Shown: positions 22,749 to 32,980 of the stretch, piece after piece | Layout: each line of letters begins with the position of its first letter | How positions within the stretch are numbered: position 1 is the first letter of the stretch | DNA from: Scolanthus callimorphus | Taxonomy: Eukaryota; Cnidaria; Anthozoa; Actiniaria; Edwardsiidae | Assembly (NCBI GenBank): GCA_033964015.1 | Contig: CM066917.1 | Span: 31,757,951 to 31,821,950, forward strand | DNA length: 64,000 nt | Reading direction: 5' to 3' | Program-made: the position numbers and the translations under genes | Notes under the pieces: model-generated | The model's database searches: none | What the model saw: only the letters and a program-made list of their open reading frames with translations | What the model was told of the DNA's origin: nothing

Positions 22749-24995
22749 ATGGCGGACGACGACAAGCCAAGCGAGCCTTTTGAACTTCTCGAACAAACGA
22801 TCGAACAATTCGTCGAAACGACAAGACAGATAGGTATTATCGTCAGCGACTTTCAGCCAGGAAGTCAAGGAGTCTTAAATCAGAAAATGTAGGTGGTATT
22901 TCCTTGAGACTTCGTATGTATAGCGTCAACAAAACTATCTGCAGTTCTTGTTCTTGTAATGGCTATGCCATAAAAAATTTGTACCCCCGGGTTGAGGACC
23001 TACTAAATACGATTACCCCAAAGAATTCTTTAGTTCATGTGCTCACCCCGAAGAATTCTTAATTTTGACAAATTTTCAGCAGTTACCCCCGAGAATTTTA
23101 CAGTCACCCCCAAGAATTTGCATTTTCAGGCCTTGACCCCAAGAATTCTTTAGTCTTAATCGCTGCTACCCCAAATAATTCTTTCAACCTTCGAGCTCCT
23201 ACCCTGAAGAATTCCTTGGTCCTCAACCCGGGGGGTAATTTTTTTTTATGGCATAGCCCAGTAAGCTTAAGCTTATTAAGCTTGATGTTCTCCCAGTATT
23301 TTTCTGGTTCTTGTTTCAATGATGAACATTTGATATAAACTGTTGACACTGTGGTTGCTATCTTTCCACTTTCTCTAAAAAAGTTGAGGTGTAAACATAA
23401 ACATATTACATGTAAGACTGGCAATAAATAAAGCAAATCGTTGGCATGGAATGGTGGGTGAGCAGCCAAAATCGTTGCTTCGTCTTGCTAGGAATTTTCA
23501 ATAATTTTGTTAATGTTTTTACAGGGTTTTTTCTCCTCCCCTTCCCACTCTATACCCCCTCCCCCAATAGACCCTTACACGGTTTCTTGATCTTTTAAAA
23601 TCAGTAAGTTCACGAAAGTCCACCCTCATCACTGAAAAGAGCACCTGGAAATTAGTAAATGCCACATTTCACAGTGAAAACTTGTAAAATGGCGAAGTAA
23701 CAGCACTGAGAAATCGTGAGATTTAATGCTATTTCGTCCGAGCGAGGAGAAAGTTTGCCCCCCAGGGTCCAAAATTTTGCTTCGCACGAACACAATGGTA
23801 ATAAATTTCACAACTTCATGGGCTTGTATCTCCAGCAATTTACAACATTTCGTCTTGAAACTTGCCAAATTAATTAATTTCCGGCTGCTCTTTCTAGTGA
23901 TGTAGATGGATTTTCATCAATTTGCCAATTTTGAAAAGATCAAGAAATCGTGGAAGGTCTATACACACACGCAATTAACTGTGGCAGGTGCACTAGGTGA
24001 AACATGACAAGAACATTTATTATTTGCTTTAAATCTAGGTGCTTTGACTGGCAGAACAAAAAGACAAACAAACCAAAAGCCATGTTTTGAAAATGTACAG
24101 CATGAAAGAAACATATTTAGCTGTATTATGCTGTATTATATTAATATATAGATAGCACATAGTGCATTTACACCCTAAGGGATAGGACAACCACCCCCTT
24201 ATTCTATGTTTATGGGGAGTTCCCCCCTGGGGGTTAAAACTATCCCTATTTTACTGTCTGCATATTGTTCCTCCTTACCACTTAATCAAAGACTCTGGAA
24301 AACTTAAATTGTATTATTTTCATATACAGAAACATGATGGTTGATAACATGCAAGAGATAGAGAAGTGCAAAGCTCATGTGTCAGATGTTGAAGTTCCTC
24401 TTGAAGTGTTGAGTAAGTAACATGGCCAATAGAGTTCCAATACACATGGGAGGCAGATGAGATCTGCAGTGGCAGATCTAGAAATTTGGAGGGGCATCAT
24501 GATATAAAACATGACCAAAGAAACACTAACATCTGTATGAGCATTATCTCTAAATGCTCAATATAAACTTCCTATAAATTTGCTTCTGGAAGGCAGGGAG
24601 CACCAGCCCACTTTGCATAATTGATAGATTTAGATTGCATTGATCTGAATTCATTTATTTGCCCAATTGTACATTTCAGGTATATTGATCAGGGTAGAAA
24701 TCCTCAACTTTACACTAAAGACTGCCTTGAGAAGGCTTTAGTGAAAAATGAACAAATCAAAGGAAAAATAGATTCATATAAGGTATTCTAATTGATTTGC
24801 TTGATTTATTTATAAAGAATGTCCATCATCAGAACTCTTGATGTATAATGTTTGTATCAATTATTTTTGTAAGTTACTTAACATTGTTTAAATTTATTTC
24901 AGAATTTCAAGTCATTATTGATGGATGAATTGACAAAAGTTTTACCAAAAGAAATGAAAGAGTACCAAAAAGTGAAAGAGTCACAGGAATCCTAG
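22749..24995 (+). CDS. MED10: Mediator complex subunit 10
   Basis: MED10 (yeast Nut2) is a small middle-module subunit of Mediator, which links transcription factors to RNA polymerase II in the nucleus. Four exons, 22749-22888, 24330-24416, 24680-24782 and 24903-24995, give 140 residues against 135 in human. The start ATGGCGGACGAC is at 22749. Conserved landmarks are FVETTRQIGIIVSDFQPGSQ, QEIEKCKAHVSDVEVPLEVL, YIDQGRNPQLYTKDCLEKAL and FKSLLMDELTKVLP. Exon 2 must use the second GT (AA|GTAACA at 24417) rather than GTAAGT four bases earlier, because only that keeps YIDQG in frame; this adds one residue relative to human. Intron 1 contains two foldback transposons. ATTAAA near 25052 may be the polyadenylation signal. 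Confidence 0.95.
22961..23258. mobile_element. MITE rich in AAGAATTCTT repeats
   Basis: The ends GGCTATGCCATAAAAAATTT and a right end AAATTTTTTTTTATGGCATAGCC-type sequence are inverted repeats. They continue into ACCCCCGGGTTGAGGACC and GGTCCTCAACCCGGGGGGT. The core has about seven degenerate copies of CCCC-AAGAATTCTTTA in direct or inverted order. It lies in MED10 intron 1. Confidence 0.85.
23568..23961. mobile_element. MITE, TAGACCCTTACACGG ends
   Basis: TAGACCCTTACACGGTTTCT at the left pairs with a right end reading AGAAATCGTGGAAGGTCTA. The match extends inward through TTGATCTTTTAAAAT and ATTTTGAAAAGATCAA. Flanking TA on both sides is compatible with a TA target duplication. It lies in MED10 intron 1, with no coding capacity. 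Confidence 0.78.
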
Positions 24996-25401
24996 ACCTA
25001 GACTTAAATTGACATTTTGTAAATATTGTAAAAAGATGCATTACAGATATCAATATTAAAGTATATTAACATATTGCTTTAACAGTAATACCAATTCAGT
25101 ATTAACTTGAGTTTATTGCAGTAATGTTGATATATCATGGTCCCTCTGTATATCTTGACTGGATTTTGCATTTTGGCCATGCTGTGCAAAAAGAGCCAGA
25201 TATTTTGTCTTGAATAGCATCAACAAACCTCTCTGGAAATGAAAAACAGTGCCAGTGGCGGATGCAGACCCTTAAGAAGGGGGGTGGCTAGTACAAAGGA
25301 TATACTACAGAGTTCAGACCAAGGGGGTGGCCAACCTTAAGGTTTTTACAAGAAATATGAGAACAAGGGGGTGGCTAGCCACCCCCCTAGATTCGCCCTT
25401 A

Positions 25402-25589
25402 AGTGGTACCTCTATTAAGCGGCCACCTATTAAGCGACCACCCTCTATTAAGGAGCCACTTTTCAAAGTTCCAAAATAATCTATTGTCACTCAAGTACTG
25501 TATTTGCATACCTCCATTCAGTGGCCAACCTCTATTAAGCGGCCACTTGGCTCGGTCCCGATGGTGGTCGCTTAATAGAGGTACCACTG
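25402..25589. mobile_element. MITE with pogo/Tigger-like ends
   Basis: The left end AGTGGTACCTCTATTAAGCG and the right end CGCTTAATAGAGGTACCACTG are inverted repeats. The right is followed by TA and the left is preceded by TTA. CAGTGGTACCTC-type ends with a TA target recall the pogo/Tigger branch of Tc1/mariner. The CCTCTATTAAG(C/G) block is repeated inside. The left CAGTG appears to have lost its C. Adjacent 25253-25400 begins CAGTGGCGGATGCAGACC and may be a second element truncated by this insertion. Confidence 0.75.
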
Positions 25590-26608
25590 TACTTAAAGGC
25601 CCACATTCAACCAAGATCCTTTGTGGGCTATTAGCCAATCAGAGCACACAAAAAACAATGGATCAATTGGAAAACAAAAGAAAATGGGGCACAAAGGCTC
25701 CTGGTTGATTATGGGCCTTTAACAGCTCAGGCAACCAATGTTGGGTAAACGCAGCCCATGAAGAAGGAGGGGCTGGGAGGCAGAAATCCCTGCTCTTTTT
25801 GAAAAACTGTCCCCCGGCCTGTTATTTTTTTCTGGGTAATTTCTTTTATTCAGTCACCTGTTTTTGTGCTGCATTCTAGATACCCTTACTTCAAAGTGTG
25901 GGCATTGACAAAGCTGTCAAGTCAATTGGGGGTGGGGGAACAGGGTTGACAGAATGATGTGCTCAAATCATTAATGCAATCAAAACTTTACAACTGATTT
26001 CAAAGCCATGTGCAGAGATAGACTTCATTCAACTTCCACATTCACAGTTTAGCAAGAACTTTATGTAGGGGCTGAGCCACATTACCCTGCGCAATCACTG
26101 CTCACAGGTAGAGCCACATTGACTTTTTAATGTTTTATCATACTAGTTTTTTTTCTTCTCTTTTTAAAATGTTACGCGCATTTGATCATATATACATGCG
26201 AATTTGCGTGCTAAAAATTTTAAATTATTATTACATCTACATGTAATAACAATATGAGCTACTTTACAGTACAAGTACATGTATAGACCATTTTCTGTCT
26301 CTCACATACACTACACTAAACCGGAACCAGAGGGGCATTAAAGAACCACAGGGACATCAGAAGTTGCCCATCCTCAGTGCAGGGCATACAACTTACTAAC
26401 CCACTGACCAGGGAACCTCGTAACTGGAGCCTCGCTCTGTGAGGATTTCCAGGCCTTGTGCAAATTTAACAAATTAAATTAAATGGTCTATTGACCTGCT
26501 CCCTAATAGACACATAGTACAAAAAGAAACACAAATAAAATTACAACACTTGCATTTTAATGCAAACAAATGACCATTTCTTTACAAATTAAATAAATTA
26601 TTTAGTAA

Positions 26609-26707
26609 CTTTATACTGGTACAAGAAACAGAAGTGATAAAAACCGTCGGTTTTATCACTTCTGTTTCTTGTATCATGTATTTCCAAATCGTTTCTTTAT
26701 ACTGGTG
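26609..26707. repeat. Near-perfect hairpin between 12-bp direct repeats
   Basis: TACAAGAAACAGAAGTGATA and its reverse complement form arms of about 26 bp with a centre of only two or three bases (26620-26673). CTTTATACTGGT precedes it (26609-26620) and occurs again at 26696-26707. No coding sequence and no known family. Confidence 0.85.
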
Positions 26708-27510
26708 ATTAAAAAATATCAATTATTCTAACAAGTTAAGATCTACCACGGCAGTACATATCTTTGCAAGAACCTTTTTAAAAAGCATGAAAAAGTGAGA
26801 AGCACATAAACGTACTTAATAAATATGTTTGCTTAAAATATTCTTGCTTGATGATTACTTGATTTAAGTTTAATATTACACATGAGAACATCATACCTGC
26901 CAACCTCCAAGGAGTTTTCCCCCAAATCTTTCGAACATTTGTCAGAGGTCACACAAATTGATCCTGACTGTGAAGATCATAGATCATTACAGCTGTAAAA
27001 TCTGGAGATAACAGGTTCCAGCCAGGAGGATTAATTCATAAAAAAAACCCAGGAGAGTTTGAATGTGATCACCTTCAGTGTGCAAATTATGGATTATACA
27101 GTGATTATCAAACTGTGACTGAATTGAAACTAACATGCCATACTAAACATTGGTATAAATAAACTAATCATACTTCAAATTTCAAGAAATTCAGATCTTG
27201 TGCTTGGTTGATCAGGAAATTAACAATAGTTACCAGACCTGGTTTTCCAAGGTTGTAAGAACAGTGAGGATTCCAAAATTTGGTAAAATACAGTCTAGTC
27301 ACCTTTCAGTCGCTTCAGTTTGTTAATGGCAAGTTTTCATTATGATGCAATTGGCATTGAGGAAAAAATGCCAGCCATAATCAAGAAATCCAAAATGACT
27401 ATATCTCTCTACTTCACACAGAAATTAAAACATTGTTCACTAGGTTAATTGCAAAATTCTAGATCGATGAAAATGTCACACAATGGCCAAATATAAATAC
27501 TTCAGAATAA

Positions 27511-27939
27511 TGCACTAGTCATTTGCTTCCACCGACCCCCAACCCCCGCGACATGCGGCGATTTTGCCAGGCAATAGTGGGGGAAATATCAGTGGTTTGT
27601 CTTGTATTCGTGCCCCAATCCCCAGGGAGTTTACTTCAAATTTGCTATGGCTCAGATAACCGGCCAGGGGAATGGCGGGGGAAACAAAACATCTGTCTTT
27701 TTCATTTTGGAAAAGACACTACTGGTTTTGATAGTATTAGGAAAGATTCTTGTATCCATCTTGTGGGGGGTGGAATTTGTCCCTTGGGTGTAGGAAATGT
27801 TTCCCCGGGGTGTAGGGAATTTGCCAAGGCGTTCTCCCCTGGTAGGCGGTGAAATTATTTCAAATTTGACAACATCTGTTTCATATTCCCCTGCTATGTC
27901 GTGGGGGTTGGGGGTCGGTGGAAACAAATGACTAGTGCA
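27511..27939. mobile_element. MITE, TGCACTAGTCATTTG ends, TAA target duplication
   Basis: TGCACTAGTCATTTG at the left pairs with CAAATGACTAGTGCA at the right. The match continues through TTCCACCGACCCCCAACCCC and its complement, about 45 bp in all. TAA occurs immediately on both sides, so a 3-bp duplication as made by PIF/Harbinger elements is likely. The open frames inside it are shadows of repeated sequence. Confidence 0.85.
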
Positions 27940-28166
27940 TAAATTTGGTATGTCCTATGCAAGCATCCACCCCAATAAGGAACACTAACTTTCCTTTTGG
28001 TGCATCTCTGAAACAGGGACTTCATCATAAAGAAGAAACTTTCAGGCACACTTATTGCTGCTCCTATGCCTACTTTGCCCTGTGCGTACTTCATGGTACA
28101 GATTCCCTATATCCACATTTCACTCCATTCCCAATTTATTTGTATTTTTAATTTACAAGTGCAGTG

Positions 28167-31100
28167 TCAGGAGTTTGCACTTGAACCTTCACACATTGCC
28201 TGTGGAAGCCTTGCTGCTTGCTCAAGTCCTTGTTTAGCCTGCTCAAATTCAGTGTTAAGTCTTGATGTTGCTTGCTCCAAGTTGGCAGCTATGTCTTGCA
28301 TTTCCTTGTTTATTACTGTGATGACATTTTCTATAGCTTGCCTCCCCTAAAATATAAAAGTTCAGTTTCAGTTTAAAAATGAAGTATAAATAATTGTGTG
28401 GTTCCAAAAAATATCCATACCCCTCCACAGAAGGGTGTTGAAAAGTGATCCCTCCACCCCTCTTGAATTTCCAAAGAAAAATACAGTATTTGTATGGAAA
28501 AGATCAGGTAAATTGACTCCCCCACCCCTCCGGAATTTTCAATCCCTTCCGTAGGGGGGGTATGGATAATGTATCAGTCAATTCCAGCGGTGACCATCCC
28601 CCCCCCCCCCCCGGACACCGTGGGGCATTTGCACACCAGTGCCTTCCCTGGGGTGGGGATTTTGAAAATTTTGCTGGCCCCGGGGTCGGGAATTGGGGGG
28701 GGGGGGGACTTTTGGTTTTCTCATCTCAAGCCCGTCGGGTTTTGCGAACTACAACCCAGTTACAGAAAATAACGCCACATAAAATATAATGCAGAGCATG
28801 GCCCGTATACACCACGTTTGGAGACTGACACATTTGCACATTTCACAGTTAACGTCTTCTATAGAGAAGAAACAGATATCGCAATTTCGTCTCAGTGGAA
28901 AAACATAAAAATGAATTGACACTATAAACAGAGTTCCAATTTCGCAAAAAGTCAAGTAACATAACGGCGAAATAGTTGCTCTGCAAATAGAATAAAGGTA
29001 AATTTCACATTGAGAGATGCAGCTAAATCGCTACAACCGCGAATGGCCTAGGAATGTCACTTCTTTATTTATATTTTGTCTCACTTTCAGTGAAATGAGA
29101 ACTCGTTCATAGACGAGAAAACTAAAGTACATTTACAAACGAATTGTAAATGCTCGGACAGTATAAATGGAGTTGAAGTTTTTGTTGTGAAGCTTTGTCA
29201 CACAGAGTTACCGTCTTTTTCTCGTCCCAGGGGTGGGGCATTTTTCCGCTTTTTGTGTTCCCCGCCGTGGGGTAATCTGCAGGGAATTTGCAGTTTTATT
29301 TTTAAAAATGACCAAAAGCCCGGGGGGGGGGGGGGGGGGCATGGTCACCGCTGGAATTGACTGATACATAATTTCTGGAACCACACATTACAAAATATTC
29401 TCCTTTAATGACTCTAAAGGTTATTAATGGCAGAGCAAAAGAAATACAAATTTTACTTATTGCTAAATATCTTCCTACTTTGTATGAAGTAATCAACAAG
29501 AATCAACAATACAACTTGTTGAATTCTTAAACTTGTTCCAATACGCAATGTATTGTCAGCCTATACTTCATGTAGCTCAGTAGAAAGTTGACAACTAAAT
29601 TTAGGTTGTTTTCTGCAACTCATTTACCTTTCCAGCATTGGCTGCCATTGTTGACTTGATAAGATTCTCACAGTAATCCTTGAAGCTGATGCCAAATACT
29701 TTGATGGTTGCATCATGCGTTTGAAGTGTTCTGAAAAAAAAAATCAGGTAGTATGTTACTGATAATGATGGCATCTCAGGCCTTGAAATGAATATCAACA
29801 TGTCACTGGCAGCCCAGTAAAAATGGGCATTAAAATGACATGTACAACTTTGAGACACTGTATAATTTTGTGCCCAAGTCTGGAAAGTTTGATGCAAAGT
29901 AAAAAGGTTTAGCAGTACATGGATAGATAACTAGGTTTTTGACCCAATTAGAAAATATGTGCAATTCTAGAAAAAAACTGTCACCACCATGATTTTTGAA
30001 GGATTCCTCACCCTTTAAAAATATGAATACTATTATTTAAAAGGAAGTAGCATCTTTACCTCCTACTGTAGTAATTAAGGAAATTGACCCTCCCTCCCCT
30101 TTGAAAATTCCAGTTCCCTCTAAGGCTGGGTATGGATATTATCTAGAATTACATGATAACCAAACAATTAGACTCTTGAGTAAGTTAAGAGATTACAAAC
30201 CTTTCATTATCCTTAGGATGTTGTGAATACACCAATGTTTCTTCTACTGAAACCCAGTTGGATAGTGATGTGTTTTTACTCCGCAATGTCATGGTCTTAT
30301 TCACAGGATCAACTATTGACTCCTCTACAACATAAGTCCTTTCATCTAAACCAATAATTCTATTAACCCAACCAGGCAATAGTCCATCTGCACCCATTAA
30401 TCGGGTTGTGTGTAATCGTCCTTCCCTATCAACATGTCGGTCTAATACATCCAGTGTTTTTACATTTGGGTTCAGTTCATTTGGATATTTCCTCCATGCC
30501 GCTTGGGTAACTCTTTCCCAACAATGCCTGGTAATAAAAAGATAAGATCAATATTATTATTCTAACAGGTTATGAAATACATTATCATCATAGTTACAAA
30601 AAACATGCAGCCTGCGTTTTATTAATTGAGTTCTTTTTAAGATTTGGCCTTTGCTGCACTTGGTTGCAAATGATGTAACTCGAGACCACAAATTACTAAC
30701 ATGCCCTTGAAAATTCATGGCCCAACAATGTCAGGGCCCAACATTGCAACCATAAGGTCGCCAAAATTCAGGGGAGCCAACCAAAATTTTAAAGCTAGTC
30801 GCCAAATGGCACCCCATCATTCTAAGTTCTGATGACATCCACGCTTTACGTGGTGACTATAAATAAATAAAGTGACTAAATATTGCATTTTGGCAACTAA
30901 TTTTTTGTAATTGGTCGCCAATGGCACATAGCGAAAAAAGTTAATGTCGGGCCCTGCATGTATAATGCCTAGAAACCAGTTTTAGTGGAAATGTATGCTG
31001 TATAAACCTCCTGAATGAAACAATGTAAACATGCACAGTTGTAGTAAAACATGCATAAAATGTCTAAGACTTTGGATACACAAGTAAGTGGCAAAAGAAT

Positions 31101-32507
31101 TTAAACCAAGCCATTTTACGTGACAAAATTTTGCTGGGTCATAAATGATAAGCATAGATTTGATGACTGTGTGAAAAATTATGACCTGGGGCCCTTTTGC
31201 AACATGACCCCAGACAGTGATAATGGTATTAAGACTGTTTTGACAAATATTTTCTAAAAGGTAAACAAAATGTCATAGAAAAGACAAGGTATTGATATTC
31301 AACAGAGTTACACAGACTTGTATTTGTAAGTTAACTTACTTGGTTACAGTATAAAATTGTTAATAAAAAATAATATAGGCAGAAACTTACAAGAAGTGAG
31401 GGCTTTATTAAATACATTATCACTTTTTTTTCATATATATTTCTTTATTTTTCCATATAGCAGAAACATTCCATTAATGAGATAGTATTAAATACTGTCA
31501 AGAACTGCACGCGAGAAGAAAAGAAAGGATCGGTTCCATGGCGTTACGCCCGGCGTAACAAATCGATAAATCGATAACCCAATAAAATCGATATTTGTCG
31601 ATACTAATCGATTTTAATCGATTGATTTTATCGGTAATCGATAAAAATTGATCGCTAACTCTGTTGTGATTATCGATTTTTCAATAATTTTATCGATTTT
31701 CATCGATTTTTATCGACAGGCACAGGATTGATTAATGTATTGATATTCTTTGTAAAGATGCCTCTAATAGAAGAAATTCCACTTCTAGTCTTGGGTAGTC
31801 TACCCTGGAAACCAGAGGCTCGAGTTCCAAAGAATTAAAGATCGAGTCTCCTGAGAAACAACAAAAACGTGAGCGGGCAGCGTTTCAGCTTCTGGTCCCC
31901 ACAGTATCGGGGTAAGTAGTCCAGAATCTTCTCGGATCTCGTCTGCTGCGTTCTTGGTCGAGACACAATACATTTAAATAACGTTTATCTTTGGAACAGT
32001 GTTATGCTATACTTTTGATATCAAGTGATATCGATTTTTATCGATTTGTTGGGGATGGCTGTGACTATCGATTTTTATCGATTGCCGATATTAATCGATA
32101 ATGATCGGTCAATCTGATCGACAAATATCGATTTATCGATCAGTTTTCGATGATCGATTTCTATCGATTTGTTGCGCCGGGCGTTACGTAAGGAAGGTTG
32201 TGCAACTAGAACTAAGTCTACCGTGACACGAAATAGACAAGGCAAGTTCGAGAAGAAAACATAAAAAGTACTTGGAAAGGTAACCCACGATTAACAATTT
32301 GAAAAAATAGCATTCCTGAATTTTCTGTTTGAGTACTTTTCTTTTACAAGGAAACAACTAACGTAGATAAAGTAGCAGCAAGAAGCCGGTAGTTTCTGTA
32401 CCAACATAGCCGGACTGGACCATGTGAGGTGCTATAACTTCAAAACCCCGCGACATTTTCACAATTATTACTTACTGAAAAACATGCTCCGAGTTCCAAA
32501 ACTTCAT
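28167..32507 (-). CDS. PRELI domain protein, PRELID3/slowmo type
   Basis: PRELI/MSF1 proteins shuttle phospholipids across the mitochondrial intermembrane space in complex with TRIAP1-type partners; the PRELID3 branch moves phosphatidylserine. Four minus-strand exons, 32476-32507, 30201-30527, 29628-29730 and 28167-28346, join in phase to 213 residues. The protein starts MKFWNSEHVFQHCWERVTQA and has the family's AAWRKYPNELNP, DVLDRHVDREGRLHTTRL, ERTYVVEESIVDPVNKTM and SVEETLVYSQHP segments. It ends in an amphipathic helix of the type used as the lipid-pocket lid (QAIENVITVINKEM). The VLDRH-D--G-LH-RL pattern favours PRELID3 over PRELID1 or PRELID2. No frameshift was seen. The gene is divergent from NELFCD; intron 1 carries the ATCGAT-rich element and the last intron a nested MITE pair. 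Confidence 0.93.
28395..29387. mobile_element. MITE of the TGTGTGGTTCC family, interrupted by a second element
   Basis: The left end TGTGTGGTTCCAAAAAATAT and the right end ATAATTTCTGGAACCACACA are inverted repeats. The inner AATACAGTATTTGTATGGAAA matches the copy at 6077-6240. The family normally spans about 165-195 bp; here it is stretched to 993 bp because another element (28571-29367) is inserted just inside its right end. It lies in the last intron of the PRELI gene. Confidence 0.88.
28571..29367. mobile_element. Nested 797-bp element, 27-bp perfect ends, ATAAT duplication
   Basis: The terminal inverted repeats begin GTATCAGTCAATTCCAGCGG and match without mismatch for 27 bp. ATAAT occurs directly before (28566-28570) and after (29368-29372); removing the element and one ATAAT restores the GGATAATTTCTGG of the host MITE. 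Long C and G runs lie just inside each end. The core shows no transposase, so it is non-autonomous. Confidence 0.93.
30732..30956. mobile_element. MITE, CAGGGCCC ends
   Basis: CAGGGCCCAACATTGCAACC at the left and a right end reading TTAATGTCGGGCCCTG are inverted repeats. The core TAGTCGCCAAATGGCACCCC recurs at 47455-47580 in a USP10 intron, and CAGGGCCC-GGCAAAGCGACAC at 40353 in a NELFCD intron looks like another left end. Confidence 0.75.
31547..32183. mobile_element. ATCGAT-rich inverted-repeat element, TTA flanks
   Basis: The ends CGCCCGGCGTAACAAATCGATA and, at the right, TATCGATTTGTTGCGCCGGGCG-type sequence are inverted repeats. TTA stands on both sides (31544-31546 and 32184-32186), a plausible 3-bp target duplication. 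About 18 ATCGAT sites are packed into two blocks, 31561-31722 and 32028-32172. Between the blocks lies unrelated sequence that begins TACCCTGGAAACCAGAGGCT, resembling the left end of 54889-55006. It lies in intron 1 of the PRELI gene, about 320 bp from that gene's start codon. Confidence 0.8.
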
Positions 32508-32980
32508 ACTTTCGATGTGTCGTTTCAAAACAAACCAAAGTCGCTTTGATCCTGCTATAAAGCAGGGAAACTTATCAGCCAGATGTCGATCACAGTGCCG
32601 CGTTGCTGTTCACGGGTTTTACGCAGTTTTCATCATCGGCAAGGACCGAAGTCCACCCGACCCCCGGATTGCGTAACGTCGCCCCGCTTCCTGATTGGTT
32701 AGAATTTTCTTCGTAGGTGAAATAATTTACATATTTCCCTATTTTATGACGTCACTAATACGTCACAGAAAATATTTGGCGCGCTTCTCCCGCAATGCAT
32801 AGCGAGCTTGGTAATATTACCATAATGCATTTAGCTATTTTTGGAAACCGCTACCAGCTTTTGAGCCCGCAAGAAATGGAGAAACAACGAAGAGGAAATT
32901 GAATGAATTTTCGATAAAAACAATGTAAAATGTCTTGAAAAAAAAGGTTTTCCTTTCTGCTGGATAGCTGAAGCAGCACT
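32508..32980. promoter_or_regulatory. Bidirectional promoter, PRELI gene and NELFCD
   Basis: The divergent start codons are 473 bp apart. Seen here are a CCAAT-type ATTGG in CCTGATTGGTTAG, a full CRE (TGACGTCA) near 32746 followed by TACGTCAC, and CpG-richer sequence toward the PRELI side. No TATA box is evident. The roles are inferred from consensus and position. Confidence 0.65.

Larger units (their letters stand above)
24996..28166. other. Spacer between MED10 and the PRELI gene
   Basis: About 3.2 kb between the convergent 3' ends of MED10 and the PRELI-domain gene. I see no gene. It holds transposon pieces at 25253-25400, 25402-25589 and 27511-27939, a hairpin at 26609-26707, and an isolated CATACCTGCCAACCTCC left end near 26892. 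TTTATT near 28136 is a candidate minus-strand polyadenylation signal for the PRELI gene. Confidence 0.6.

Noticed and set aside
24400..24690. Apparent frameshift between MED10 exons 2 and 3
   Set aside because: It disappears when the second GT (AA|GTAACA) is used as donor, which gives an in-frame join.
26620..26673. microRNA precursor
   Set aside because: The loop is only two or three bases and the arms are almost perfectly paired to the centre, unlike a Drosha/Dicer substrate; there is no evidence of expression.
27523..27927. Open frames of 91-109 codons on both strands
   Set aside because: They lie inside the inverted-repeat element 27511-27939 and arise from its GC-rich repeats.
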